A DNA stretch of 64,000 bases from an uncultured Ruminococcus sp. (GCA_902773635.1 CACYFH010000013.1:1-64000); one strand, 5' to 3'. Positions 1 through 8,044 are shown, counted from the stretch's first letter. The notes: generated from the sequence alone by a model not told the origin. Numbers and translations are program-made.

Positions 1-1
1 G

Positions 2-1090
2 AATCATATCATCAGCTTAAAGGCAGAGGACGCCGCACGTTTGCACTACGATAACGCCGACGCTTGGAAGCATTTGATACGCAGAAACATCAACGAGCTT
101 GCGCAGATCCATCACATGAAGCCGTCGGATATTCAGTGGTACGCGGCGTTCCACGAAAAGGATCATCACCCGCATATCCATATGCTTGTGTTCTCAAAAT
201 CGGGCAAAGGATACCTCAGCAAGAAGGGTATGGAGAAGATGCGCAGCGTGCTCACCAACGATATATTCCGCGGTGAAATGTTCCGTATGTTCACAAATCA
301 AACGGAGATTCGAAATCGTTTAAAGAGCGAAGTCAACGATTTATTGGAAGAAACTTTGCGTTCCGATAGTCCTTTTCAGATGTATTATCTCGCGCTTTTG
401 GGACGGCTTAAAAAGGAATTGGACGGCTGTAAAGGCAAGAAGGTTTACGGTTATTTGCCGAAGAAAGTGAAGCGTTTTGTCGACTATGCTGTCGCTCAGT
501 TTGCCAACGATCCGAGCATCAAAGAGCTGTATCAAAAGTGGTGTGAGGTCAACCGTCAGAAGCTGAGTATGTACCACGACAGCCTGCAGGAAGACGACGT
601 TCCTATCGAGGATAACAGCGCGTTTCGTTCGCTGAAAAACGCCGTGATCCGAGCGGCTTTGGCGATGGATTTCTCGCAGTTGCCGACCGAAAATTACAGT
701 AATATCGGCGGATTATTATCTCAGCTTGCGAAGCAGATCGCGCATAGTTCCGTGAAAAAGCTCGACGCTCTGAACAGGAAAACCGTCCGCGGAGAGAAGA
801 AAGAACAGCAGAAGATCAATGAAAAGAAGCTCGCTCACGGACTGAAACCGGGAGGAGCTTTTGAAAAAGAAGAGGAAGAGCCGACCGAGAACTTCTCCCT
901 CGAACCGCTCCTCGATACCATTGACGTCATCCTGCTGAACAAGAAACCCACCAAGCTCAACCGTGTTCATGTACCGTCTGAGGAGAAAATCCAAGAGGAT
1001 TATGAAGCATATCTCAGAGAGAAATACGGCGACAATTATGACGAAGACCTTGATGAAGAGGAAGGTCAGGGCTGGGGTCAGTCGATGTAA
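2..1090 (+). CDS. MobP3-type relaxase, C-terminal part (cut by window edge)
   Basis: Conjugative or mobilisation relaxase that nicks one strand at oriT and stays covalently bound during transfer. The frame is open to the left edge, so the N-terminus with the expected catalytic tyrosine region is missing; 362 residues remain. The metal-binding histidine cluster HHPHIH is visible at about residues 55-60 in the block KDHHPHIHML, preceded by WYAAFHEK, which fits the MobP3 family. The central part is helical and basic and the C-terminus is a long acidic tail ending EEEGQGWGQSM. It marks the region to the left as part of an integrative mobilisable or conjugative element. No other transfer gene lies in the window. 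Family assignment is by motif and overall likeness; the exact MobP subgroup is less sure than the relaxase call. Confidence 0.85.
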   Translation, partial: NHIISLKAEDAARLHYDNADAWKHLIRRNINELAQIHHMKPSDIQWYAAFHEKDHHPHIHMLVFSKSGKGYLSKKGMEKMRSVLTNDIFRGEMFRMFTNQTEIRNRLKSEVNDLLEETLRSDSPFQMYYLALLGRLKKELDGCKGKKVYGYLPKKVKRFVDYAVAQFANDPSIKELYQKWCEVNRQKLSMYHDSLQEDDVPIEDNSAFRSLKNAVIRAALAMDFSQLPTENYSNIGGLLSQLAKQIAHSSVKKLDALNRKTVRGEKKEQQKINEKKLAHGLKPGGAFEKEEEEPTENFSLEPLLDTIDVILLNKKPTKLNRVHVPSEEKIQEDYEAYLREKYGDNYDEDLDEEEGQGWGQSM

Positions 1091-1111
1091 CGCTGTCCGG
1101 ATTAAGTGGGT

Positions 1112-1141
1112 GTAAAAAGAAAAGCCGTCCCGAAGGACGGC
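1112..1141 (-). terminator. Rho-independent terminator of the dockerin gene
   Basis: A 7-bp GC-rich hairpin (GCCGTCC/GGACGGC, 1124-1141) is followed, on the minus strand, by a T-rich run. It lies just past the stop of the minus-strand dockerin gene at 1158 and also just past the relaxase stop. Confidence 0.75.
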
Positions 1142-1157
1142 AAATCTTATGGATTTA

Positions 1158-2262
1158 TTAATATTTATATTCCTTGATGATACACAGCTCACCCTGCACA
1201 TCATAGCGCATGGTGAAGTCGTCATACTCGACCAGGCAAGCGCAATGACCGCCAGGTACGGCTGTATTGGCATACAGATTATATGTAATGATATGGCGGT
1301 CGCAGTGCTGGGTTGCTTCACCGCCAGGATAGAGGAGCATGGATTCCAGACCTAAATCTCTTGCGGCGAATGCGGACATGACTGCTCCCTCAACGCACAT
1401 GATCCGATCATATGTATAATGATCCCTTATGTATTCGGCGAAGGCTTTCATCTTTTCTCTGTCGGTCATGGACGAAGTCCAGCACGCTTTCCGAGCGAAC
1501 GACACTTAATATCTTTTCAATATCATCGGGAGCACGATCAACGTCGACATTGACATTCACTCGGCGTATCAGTTCGCCCTTGTAGTACAACTCGATCGGA
1601 AAGCTCCCGTGAGCTTCTCCGATACATTGAATTGTCGTCTGGAAAGGAAAGTACAGTCCGCTTCTATAGTGAGCGTAGACATATGCGAGAGGATTATCCT
1701 CACTGTCGGTCACTTCACAGTCATAGCCGTGGAGTATACCGTTCTCCTTTTCGATCAGGTAACTCTCCTTGAAACGGCTGTCGGTGTAGTCGATCTGATT
1801 AATGTAGTGACCGTTGTTGACGACCGTCGTGATATCGTGGGGATCGATCTCGCTCTTCGGTATGAGCATCAAGGTAATACTTTTATCGGTAAGCATAATC
1901 TCCGACGGAACCTTCTTCAAATCGAAGGTGACACCCTCGACCGTAACATACCGATCGGTCGGTGACGGTTCAACGACAGGCTTCGAGATCGGATAGCTGT
2001 CTGATACATTCACTAACCGGCGTTGCAGGTGTGAAGCATCCATCACAGTCACGACGTGATCGCCATCAATGTCGGCAACAGAAGAAGTAACGGCGACGGG
2101 AGTCTTGATCCCGACCGTGTACCGCTGAATGAACGTCGCGTCGGTGATAGTGATCTCGCCGTCACCGTCGACGTCACCTAACATTCGGCTCTCGGCACGG
2201 ACGGAAACGGACATCATCATCGCCATACAGAGTGATAAAGATAAAATGGATTTGATTTTCAT
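1158..2262 (-). pseudogene. Secreted dockerin protein with transglutaminase-like domain, frameshifted
   Basis: Two overlapping minus frames together make one protein. The first (2262 to 1408) has a signal peptide (about residues 1-23), a type I dockerin at about 28-86 with two calcium loops (DVDGDGEITITD and DIDGDHVVTVMD), then a beta-rich region. Near 1500-1510 the sequence jumps frame: the rest (1505 to 1158) reads as a clean C-terminal domain with Cys in RIMCVEGA, His in PGGHCACL and Asp in MRYDVQG, the order of a transglutaminase-like Cys-His-Asp triad. The first frame past the jump runs on as junk and stops. The start has AAAGGAGG eight bases upstream. Either the gene is broken or the assembly has a one-base error. 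A dockerin tags the protein for a cohesin-bearing scaffold; the enzyme role is inferred. Confidence 0.75.
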
Positions 2263-2290
2263 AACAGAAACCTCCTTTACGGTTTGGTGT

Positions 2291-2319
2291 ATTTTAGCTT
2301 AGGTTCAGAGGTTTTACAA
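2291..2319 (-). promoter_or_regulatory. Sigma-A-type promoter of the dockerin gene
   Basis: On the minus strand TTGTAA (2319-2314) and TAAAAT (2296-2291) are spaced by 17 nt and sit about 30 bases before the start codon at 2262. Confidence 0.5.
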
Positions 2320-2620
2320 GTAAAAGTTTTCAGGCTTTATTTGTTCGGTGTGATACAAATCCAATTTCAAATATTGCGGCGCCATACAAAGAAAACACCG
2401 AACGGCTCTGGAGAACAGTTCGGCATATGTAAAGAATCTATCCAATGATGCTTCGACGTCAAAAGCTTGACAAATATGTTCGAATTTGATATAATAGTAA
2501 ACAGAAAGATAACTGAATACTGCCGATTCATAGTCTTGTGTGTCAACCTGCTTGACACATGAGACCATTTCATTTTCAGTTACACTTTCCAAATAGCAAA
2601 AACCAAATTTCGGAGGAAAA
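2320..2620. other. AT-rich gap, no convincing gene
   Basis: A 92-codon open frame on the minus strand (2592-2314) lacks a ribosome site, starts with TTG and matches nothing I recognise, so no gene is called. The stretch is more AT-rich than its surroundings, as expected for accessory DNA at the end of an element. Confidence 0.4.
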
Positions 2621-2705
2621 ATGAATTACAAATCTATCGCCCTATGGGCACAATCTATCTGAATCAAGAAGGAGGAATGACCGACAAAGATAGAAGCGCT
2701 GCCTT

Positions 2706-2924
2706 ATGGCAGCAAACAGTAAAGTAAGAAATAAGGATGACCTGAAAGGATTACCGCCGTCACCCGAAACAAAGAGCGGAGTTCCGAAATATGAGCTTGA
2801 ATCATTAGCCAGAACCTTCCTACCCGATATCATAGCCTTCTATGAAAGCGAAGAAGGACAGAGGAGGTTCCGCGAATGGAAGCAGGAGCAGGAACGGACG
2901 AAGCGGCAAGGTAAGAATAAATAA
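2706..2924 (+). CDS. Small conserved mobile-element-type protein, possibly remnant
   Basis: A 72-residue hypothetical protein. The core ELESLARTFLPDIIAFYESE followed by a charged tail (EGQRRFREWKQEQ) resembles small proteins commonly seen beside recombinases or relaxases of Firmicutes integrative elements; function is unknown. The ATG at 2706 has no good ribosome site. A strong AAGGAGG lies before ATG 2677, which opens a 16-residue frame (MTDKDRSAALWQQTVK) overlapping in another frame, so a frameshift may have split one gene. A further short frame at 2621-2662 (MNYKSIALWAQSI) also has a good ribosome site and repeats the ALW.Q pattern. This looks like decayed element DNA. Confidence 0.45.
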   Translation: MAANSKVRNKDDLKGLPPSPETKSGVPKYELESLARTFLPDIIAFYESEEGQRRFREWKQEQERTKRQGKNK

Positions 2925-2931
2925 AAGAAAA

Positions 2932-2966
2932 ATAGGCAGGGAGCAAATGTGAAGCTCCCTGCCTAT
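2932..2966. terminator. 13-bp perfect hairpin terminator
   Basis: Perfect 13-bp stem (2932-2944 with 2954-2966) with a 9-nt loop, flanked by A-rich DNA on the left and AAAA on the right. It lies just past the small ORF stop and could act on both strands. Confidence 0.65.
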
Positions 2967-2984
2967 AAAACTATGTAAATGTGT

Positions 2985-3036
2985 AAAAAGCAACAAATCC
3001 GAAACAATCACCTAAGATGACGATTTCGGATTTGTT
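2985..3036 (-). terminator. Terminator of the tRNA operon
   Basis: A 13-bp stem (2992-3004 with 3024-3036) followed on the minus strand by CTTTTTAC. It sits directly after the tRNA-Tyr 3' end. Confidence 0.75.
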
Positions 3037-3042
3037 ATGCTT

Positions 3043-3127
3043 TGGTGGGAGAGGGTGGATTCGAACCACCGAAGTCACTGACAACAGATTTACAGTCTGC
3101 CCCCTTTGGCCACTCGGGAACTCTCCC
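3043..3127 (-). tRNA. tRNA-Tyr (GTA)
   Basis: 85-nt class II tRNA including encoded CCA. The acceptor stem GGGAGAG pairs with CTCTCCC, the long variable arm is present, the T loop reads GGTTCGAATCC, and the anticodon loop CTGTAAATC gives GTA. Second gene of a two-tRNA minus-strand operon. Confidence 0.97.
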
Positions 3128-3136
3128 ATATTCACT

Positions 3137-3212
3137 TGGAGCTGGTGGACGGACTCGAACCCCCGACCTGCTGATTACAAATCAGCTGCTCTACCAACTG
3201 AGCTACACCAGC
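3137..3212 (-). tRNA. tRNA-Thr (TGT)
   Basis: 76-nt tRNA with encoded CCA. Acceptor GCTGGTG pairs with CACCAGC, the D arm is AGCTCAGTTGGTAGAGC, the anticodon loop TTTGTAA gives TGT and the T arm holds GGTTCGAGTCC. It lies 9 nt upstream of tRNA-Tyr. Confidence 0.97.
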
Positions 3213-3244
3213 ATTTTAACCAACACACTTTTTCGTGCTCAAAT

Positions 3245-3273
3245 ATAATAGCATAACGCCGATCTTTTGTCAA
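3245..3273 (-). promoter_or_regulatory. tRNA operon promoter
   Basis: Minus strand TTGACA (3273-3268), 17-nt spacer, TATTAT (3250-3245), about 33 bases before the tRNA-Thr 5' end. Confidence 0.75.
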
Positions 3274-3337
3274 CAGTTTTTGTAAAAAACTTCAAATAAT
3301 CTTCCTGCTTCACGCCATGCTATAAGAGGGTGATGCT

Positions 3338-3685
3338 ATGGATGATATGCGCTTTTCCTCGCGTGCCGCGCGCGAGCTGTGGCTGATCTACGCGCTCAAT
3401 GTCGCCGATTGGATCTGCACCGTGGTGCTCCTGCGGGGCGAGGGCTTCTTTGAGGCGAACCCCCTCATGCGCGGGATCGTCGGGGATGTCTCTGCGGGCT
3501 TTGCCGTGAAATGCCTCTTTCCTCTGCTCCTGATCCTCGTGCTCGCGCGGCTGTTCTCCACGCTCAATGAACCCGAGCTTCATGGCACAGAGCGGGTCGT
3601 CAATGCGGTTTTCGGCTTCTATCTTTTTCTCTGCGTGAATCACATCGCGAATTTTGTCATACTCTTTTTGCGTCAGGGGGCTTGA
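3338..3685 (+). CDS. Small integral membrane protein (DUF5658-like)
   Basis: 115 residues with three or four hydrophobic helices. The pattern of a short basic N-terminus, a first helix (LWLIYALNVADWICTVVLL), the motif FFEANPLMRGIV and two later helices resembles the DUF5658 group of uncharacterised membrane proteins. The start ATG 3338 has GAGGGTGAT upstream. The gene stands alone between two tRNA loci, and its stop overlaps the promoter of tRNA-Arg. Function is unknown. Confidence 0.75.
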   Translation: MDDMRFSSRAARELWLIYALNVADWICTVVLLRGEGFFEANPLMRGIVGDVSAGFAVKCLFPLLLILVLARLFSTLNEPELHGTERVVNAVFGFYLFLCVNHIANFVILFLRQGA

Positions 3686-3710
3686 TAAAAAGCAAGATTG
3701 CGTGTATAAT
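3682..3710 (+). promoter_or_regulatory. tRNA-Arg promoter
   Basis: TTGATA (3682-3687), 17-nt spacer, TATAAT (3705-3710), 14 bases before the mature tRNA 5' end. The -35 box overlaps the stop codon of the upstream gene. Confidence 0.8.
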
Positions 3711-3724
3711 AGGTTATCGGATAA

Positions 3725-3801
3725 CCGCCCGTGGCGCAGCTGGATAACGCAACGGATTCCGATTCCGGAGAACGGGAGTTCAAATCTCTTCGGGCGGGCC
3801 A
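3725..3801 (+). tRNA. tRNA-Arg (CCG)
   Basis: 77-nt tRNA with encoded CCA. Acceptor CCGCCCG pairs fully with CGGGCGG, followed by discriminator G and CCA. The anticodon loop TTCCGAT gives CCG (Arg, CGG codon). The D stem has a C-A mismatch and the first anticodon-stem pair is A-G, both tolerated in tRNAs. Confidence 0.93.
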
Positions 3802-3831
3802 AAAAAGGGAACCATCATGGTTCCCTTTTTT
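3802..3831. terminator. Bidirectional terminator after tRNA-Arg
   Basis: Perfect hairpin AAAAAGGGAACCA / TGGTTCCCTTTTT with a 3-nt loop. It serves tRNA-Arg on the plus strand and the convergent DUF4173 gene on the minus strand. Confidence 0.9.
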
Positions 3832-3850
3832 CTATATGGTTTTGATTTTA

Positions 3851-5608
3851 TTACTCCGTCGTCCTTCTGCTCAGGATCATTTCCTCGTTCGCGAGCAGGA
3901 GCGTCCGCGCCTGATGCGAGGTCAGGTTGAAGCCCTTGTAGTCGTAGTCGATCAGCTCGCCCGGAGCATATTCCCACTTGGAGGAATCCCACTTTCCGTT
4001 CTTGTGCAGGCTTCTCCAGCGGTAGTACAGGCTGTCGACCGCCTCCTGCGCGACCTCCGTGTCCTTGTCCTCCGCGAGTTCGAGCAGATAGGGCACCGCC
4101 GCGTCGTTGAGTCTCGTGATGGTGTGCACGTCGATCGTCTCAAGCTTGCCTGTCTCATAAGCGTTCACATTATACTGCGCGATCACGCTGTCGATGTTCA
4201 CGAAATTCAGCGCGATTACCAGCGCCGCGCCGAAGATCACCGCGACCTTCATATACGGCGTTTTGCGGATGAACAGGCGCACGATCAAGGTCAGAAATAC
4301 GACCGCCAGGAACAGCATGAACAGAACCGTCAGCACTCTCAGGCGGGTCAGACCGTAGTTGTCCATGTACATCTTCATCTTGGCGAACTCCGTGAAGGCC
4401 AGCACCAGAGAGAATACGCACAGAAAGAGGGACGCGAGCTTCACCCCCAGCGGGAGCTTGCCTTCCTTCTTGCGGCACAGAGCGGTGCAGAGAATGACGA
4501 TCACAATGTTGATCATGCTGACCACCGTCAGCTCAAAAAAGCCGCGTCTCGCGTATTCGGCGTAGGTGAAGTCCTGCGGCAGGAAGCTCATGAAGCCGTT
4601 GAAGAAGTACGCGAGCTGAGAGAACAGGTACGCGATATATACGATGCTCACGCCCAGCAGGAAGAAGAAGAGCACCGTCGAATCAAGACCCTTGCCGCTC
4701 TCCTGGCGTCTCTCGCGCTTGAGATCGCGCAGGCTGAACAGTCTGCTGAACAGCAGGATGAACGCCGGGATCGCCAGAATGATCGAGAGCACCTTCTGCG
4801 GCGCTTTATCGAGGTTGATGTTGTCCAGCATCCCGCGGAAGGCTTCGTCGCCGTTATACAGCAGGAACGCCAGTAGCGCCACGAACGGCAGCGCGATCAA
4901 GAGACCCAGGAGCGCCTTGCCGAAGCCCGCTTTTTTCTTGGTGCCGTCCTTCGCTTCTCTGTGGAACAGCCCGTACATGCCCGCGCCAATCTTGCCGAAG
5001 CTCGCGGCGTAAACAACATAAAAGTAGTCTCCGATCGAGCCGAAGGAGTCCGGCTCCGAGGTTCTCAGATCCATGCTGTCCATGACCATGCACGCGGAGA
5101 GCACCATCAAGCCCAGCAGGGTCAGCAGCTTATAGAAGAAGTCTGCGCTGAACGCCAGGCTGACGCACCCCGCGGCGAACAGCACGATACACAGCACGCT
5201 GTATACGCTCTTTCTCTTGACGAACGGTGCGATATACCATACCTCCGCGATCAGGAACACCATCGCCCCGATCGCAAAGCCCATGCCGAGCGTGCCCGTC
5301 CAGAGATAGCAGTCCACCATGATAAAGCAGGAGATACCCATCAGAACAGCCATCACGACGTCTCGCCCAACGCTTCTTCTGCGCGGCGGCTTCTGACGGA
5401 TGGGCGGCGCCGCATAGGGATTGTTCGGCGGCACGTTGCCCTGCGGCTGCTGCGCCTGATTCACATGCGGCTCGCCCTGCGGCTGAGGACCCGCGTTCGG
5501 ATTCCCTTGCTGTCTGTTCACATAGGGATTTCCCTGCTGCGGATTCGCGTAAGGGTTAAAGGGCTGACCCGCGTTGTTCGCGGTATTCTGATTGAATTGA
5601 TCGTCCAT
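3851..5608 (-). CDS. Multi-pass membrane protein, DUF4173 (DUF4153-like)
   Basis: 585 residues. The first 75 are a Pro/Gln/Asn-rich cytoplasmic region with repeats such as NPYVNRQQGNP; then about 12 membrane helices follow, and a hydrophilic C-terminal domain of about 90 residues. The block FLPQDFTYAEYARRGFFEL is the hallmark of the DUF4153/DUF4173 family, whose function is not known. The ATG directly follows the TAA of the upstream XRE gene (no gap), so translation is probably coupled. It is the last gene of a DUF2975-XRE-DUF4173 operon and ends at the shared terminator near 3830. Confidence 0.85.
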   Translation of the reverse strand: MDDQFNQNTANNAGQPFNPYANPQQGNPYVNRQQGNPNAGPQPQGEPHVNQAQQPQGNVPPNNPYAAPPIRQKPPRRRSVGRDVVMAVLMGISCFIMVDCYLWTGTLGMGFAIGAMVFLIAEVWYIAPFVKRKSVYSVLCIVLFAAGCVSLAFSADFFYKLLTLLGLMVLSACMVMDSMDLRTSEPDSFGSIGDYFYVVYAASFGKIGAGMYGLFHREAKDGTKKKAGFGKALLGLLIALPFVALLAFLLYNGDEAFRGMLDNINLDKAPQKVLSIILAIPAFILLFSRLFSLRDLKRERRQESGKGLDSTVLFFFLLGVSIVYIAYLFSQLAYFFNGFMSFLPQDFTYAEYARRGFFELTVVSMINIVIVILCTALCRKKEGKLPLGVKLASLFLCVFSLVLAFTEFAKMKMYMDNYGLTRLRVLTVLFMLFLAVVFLTLIVRLFIRKTPYMKVAVIFGAALVIALNFVNIDSVIAQYNVNAYETGKLETIDVHTITRLNDAAVPYLLELAEDKDTEVAQEAVDSLYYRWRSLHKNGKWDSSKWEYAPGELIDYDYKGFNLTSHQARTLLLANEEMILSRRTTE

Positions 5609-5818
5609 TTACTTGTCCTCCTTATATGCAAGGATGTCGCCGGGCTGACAGTCCAGCACGCGGCATATTTTTTCAAGTGTGGAGAAACGGATGGCTTTCG
5701 CCTTGCCTGTTTTCAGGATAGAGAGGTTGGCGGGTGTGATCCCGACCGCCTCCGCAAGATCCTGAGAGGAGATCTTCCGTTTCGCCATCACGACGTCCAG
5801 ATTAACAATGATCGCCAT
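5609..5818 (-). CDS. XRE-family helix-turn-helix regulator (YozG-like)
   Basis: 69-residue single-domain DNA-binding protein. The helix-turn-helix spans about residues 15-60 (ISSQDLAEAVGITPANLSIL, then KICRVLDCQPGDIL), typical of the short Cro/C1 regulators found with DUF2975 membrane proteins in Firmicutes. It follows DUF2975 by 12 bases and abuts DUF4173, so it is co-transcribed with both. Such trios are thought to couple membrane state to transcription, but the target is unknown; self-regulation is a guess. Confidence 0.9.
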   Translation of the reverse strand: MAIIVNLDVVMAKRKISSQDLAEAVGITPANLSILKTGKAKAIRFSTLEKICRVLDCQPGDILAYKEDK

Positions 5819-5830
5819 GCGCGTCCCTCC

Positions 5831-6271
5831 TTAAACCGTCAGGTCGTTTTCTTCCTGCAGGAGAGCGCCTGCCATGAAGCAGCTGCTCACGACCCGAACA
5901 ACAAGAAAGAGGAACACCATCGCGCCGCTGACGATCGCGAGCGGCGGATACCAGAACGCGCCGACCCCGCAGACGACCGCGATCGCGATACAGCACCAGG
6001 AGATGATGTCGAGGTACGTCGGCGCGGTATGCTCAAAGGGGCGCTTGATCGTGATGTAATGCAGTACGCGCAGCATGCAGTAGAGCGCGATCAGCGTAGG
6101 AATCATGCTGACGTAGTAGCAAACGAGGATCGCCGTCCCTCTGACGGGCGCCATATGGCGAACGCTGACGTACCAGTCGATGATCCACGGCGCGCCGATC
6201 GAACCGCAGACCGCGAGAACCATACAGAAGATCACGGCGACCTTCAAAATGGCAACGGATTTCAGCTTCAT
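5831..6271 (-). CDS. DUF2975 membrane protein
   Basis: 146 residues with four predicted membrane helices (about 8-30, 46-68, 86-106, 112-134). Helix spacing, the RPFEH block before helix 3 and the paired XRE gene downstream fit DUF2975 (Pfam family of unknown function). First gene of the three-gene minus operon; ribosome site AAAGGGATG is about 9 bases upstream and a good promoter lies 27 bases further. Confidence 0.85.
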   Translation of the reverse strand: MKLKSVAILKVAVIFCMVLAVCGSIGAPWIIDWYVSVRHMAPVRGTAILVCYYVSMIPTLIALYCMLRVLHYITIKRPFEHTAPTYLDIISWCCIAIAVVCGVGAFWYPPLAIVSGAMVFLFLVVRVVSSCFMAGALLQEENDLTV

Positions 6272-6297
6272 AACATCACATCCCTTTCTACTGCCAT

Positions 6298-6325
6298 ATT
6301 ATAGCCGCAAATTATCGTTTGTCAA
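6298..6325 (-). promoter_or_regulatory. Promoter of the DUF2975-XRE-DUF4173 operon
   Basis: Minus strand TTGACA (6325-6320), 16-nt spacer, TATAAT (6303-6298). Both boxes match consensus. Confidence 0.8.
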
Positions 6326-6452
6326 TAATTAATTTCTTTTATTCAAGATTTATTCATAATTTTATTCCTGTTTTTTGCTCTCAATCAGCTTCTTGACAGC
6401 GGAACTGACCTGCGGTAAGATGAGAGGAGAAAGATTTTCAGAGGGTGAGAGC

Positions 6453-7190
6453 ATGTCTCAGGGAGAAAAACTTGTGATATTCGCCGGTGAGGGCGCGTCT
6501 GCGGACGCGGTCTCAGCCCTTTCACGCCGTGTCGGCGCGCCGGTGTCCGAGCGTATGGGGGAGGAGCTGACCCTCGTCCTCGACCGCGACGGTCTCTCCC
6601 TCGTCGGCTGCGGTCTGACCCTGCGCGGAGATTTTGAAGAAATGCTCCGCCGTCTGACGAACGGCAGGCTCAGCCACGAGATGCTCGTCAAGCTCACGAA
6701 AACCGCCTCGCCGCACCCGACCGCCGTCGACGCGACCGCCGGCATGGGCGAGGACGCGCTCTTGCTCGCCGCGGCAGGCTATGAGGTCACCCTTTTCGAG
6801 CAGGACGCCGTGATCGCCGCCCTCCTGCGCGATACGATGACCCGCGCGAGGAAGCACCCCGTTTTAGGGGAGATCGTCGCCCGCATGACCCTGATCGAGG
6901 GCAACAGTATCGCGGGCATGGCTTCTCTGGAGAAAGCGCCCGATATCATCTACCTCGACCCGATGTTCCCCGCCCGCAAGAAAAGCGGGCTGATCAATAA
7001 GAAGCTCCAGCTTCTCCAAAAGCTCGAGCAGCCCTGCACCGAGGAAGCGGAGCTCGTCGGCGCGGCATATGCTTTGAAACCGAAGAAGATCATCATCAAG
7101 CGCCCGCTGAACGGCGCATTTCTGGCGGGCAGAAAGCCCTCCTATACCGTCAAGGGCAAGGCGATCCGCTATGACGTCCTCGTTCCCTGA
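6453..7190 (+). CDS. rsmJ: RsmJ-like class I SAM-dependent rRNA methyltransferase
   Basis: 245 residues when started at ATG 6453, which has GAGGGTGAGAG upstream; the open frame extends further 5' but with no ribosome site. SAM-binding motif I is VDATAGMGEDALLLA (about residues 90-104), and the catalytic segment IIYLDPMFPARKKS (about 166-179) with the later IIIKRPLNG match the RsmJ family, which makes m2G1516 in E. coli 16S rRNA. Activity in this organism is inferred. It is a single gene before a repeat-rich gap. Confidence 0.8.
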   Translation: MSQGEKLVIFAGEGASADAVSALSRRVGAPVSERMGEELTLVLDRDGLSLVGCGLTLRGDFEEMLRRLTNGRLSHEMLVKLTKTASPHPTAVDATAGMGEDALLLAAAGYEVTLFEQDAVIAALLRDTMTRARKHPVLGEIVARMTLIEGNSIAGMASLEKAPDIIYLDPMFPARKKSGLINKKLQLLQKLEQPCTEEAELVGAAYALKPKKIIIKRPLNGAFLAGRKPSYTVKGKAIRYDVLVP

Positions 7191-7196
7191 GTATGT

Positions 7197-7226
7197 GTAG
7201 GGGGCGGCGCCCTCGACGGTCGCGCG
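7197..7226 (+). repeat. REP-like palindrome, GTAGGG family
   Basis: Begins GTAGGGGGCGGCGCCCTCGA, a GC-rich imperfect palindrome. Relatives lie at 9081, 15764, 27087, 37683, 62542 and 62603, and inside the RAYT gene at 20001 and 20162. Confidence 0.65.
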
Positions 7227-7231
7227 CGACT

Positions 7232-7310
7232 TATACTAAGTTTCATTAAAACACTTTAACATTTATTGCGTTAAACTTGTTAAAGCGTTTAATGGAAACT
7301 TAGTATTATA
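7232..7310 (+). repeat. MITE-like palindromic element, copy 1
   Basis: About 79 bp with long imperfect terminal inverted repeats beginning ACTAAGTTTC.ATTAAA at both ends. The same element lies at 37609-37670 in the opposite orientation; copy 1 carries about 16 extra bases internally (around 7275-7290). AT-rich in a GC-rich setting, no coding capacity. The hairpin could act as an RNA structure upstream of trmO. Confidence 0.8.
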
Positions 7311-7335
7311 TATAAGATTTGAAAGGTAATATATC

Positions 7336-8010
7336 ATGGAACTCCATCCCATCGCCCATATCGAAAACGATTTTCCCACCAAGTTCGGACTGCCCCGCCA
7401 GAGCGGCATGGCGGATCACCTTCTCTCCCGCATCGTGATGGAGGAGGACTACCGCGAGCCGGAAGCCTTTCGCGGGATCGAGAAATTCGACTACCTCTGG
7501 CTGATCTGGCTCTTTGAGCCGATGGGCAGGCGCTCATGGTCGCCCACCGTCCGACCGCCCAAGCTCGGCGGCAACAAGCGCATGGGCGTGTTCGCGACCC
7601 GCTCGCCCAACCGTCCGAACCCCATCGGGCTCACCCGCGTGAAGCTCGTCTCCGTGGAGCAGACCGCAAAGGGCGCCGTCCTCACCGTCGCGGGAGCCGA
7701 CCTGATGAACGGCACTGCGATCCTTGATATCAAGCCCTATCTGCCCTATGCCGACAGCGTGCCCGACGCTTCCGCCGGCGGCTACGGACCGTCCCATCAG
7801 ACGATGCTGACCGTCGAGATCCCCGACGAGGTCGCCGCGCTTTTCTCTATAGAACAGCTCGCCGCGCTCAGGGAGGTGCTCGCCTACGACCCTCGCCCCG
7901 GCTACCAGAGCGACCCCGACCGTGTCTACGGCTTCGCCTACGGCGGCTGCGACGTCCGCTTCCGCGTGCGGGACACGACCCTCACCGTCCTGGAAGCCAT
8001 CAGATCATAA
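7336..8010 (+). CDS. trmO: tRNA (N6-threonylcarbamoyladenosine37-N6)-methyltransferase TrmO
   Basis: 224 residues. TrmO (older names TsaA, YaeB) methylates t6A37 in tRNA-Thr using SAM. Family signatures: N-terminal IAHIENDFPTKFGLPRQSG, the central FDYLWLIWLFE, the strongly conserved MGVFATRSPNRPNPIGLT (about 77-94) and LDIKPYLPYAD (about 132-142), then a C-terminal domain with DPRPGY. The length is close to the usual 220-240. It stands alone, 26 bases after the palindromic element, whose end supplies an AT-rich stretch where a promoter could sit. Confidence 0.95.
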   Translation: MELHPIAHIENDFPTKFGLPRQSGMADHLLSRIVMEEDYREPEAFRGIEKFDYLWLIWLFEPMGRRSWSPTVRPPKLGGNKRMGVFATRSPNRPNPIGLTRVKLVSVEQTAKGAVLTVAGADLMNGTAILDIKPYLPYADSVPDASAGGYGPSHQTMLTVEIPDEVAALFSIEQLAALREVLAYDPRPGYQSDPDRVYGFAYGGCDVRFRVRDTTLTVLEAIRS

Positions 8011-8044
8011 GGCAGAACATGCGAAAGTCTCTTTACGCTTTTCC

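Noticed and set aside
2314..2592. Minus frame of 92 codons upstream of the dockerin gene
   Set aside because: TTG start without ribosome site and no family likeness.
3731..4876. Plus-strand frame of 381 codons starting in tRNA-Arg
   Set aside because: Overlaps a tRNA and lies opposite the DUF4173 gene; composition (Gln, Arg, Glu, His-rich) is typical of a shadow.
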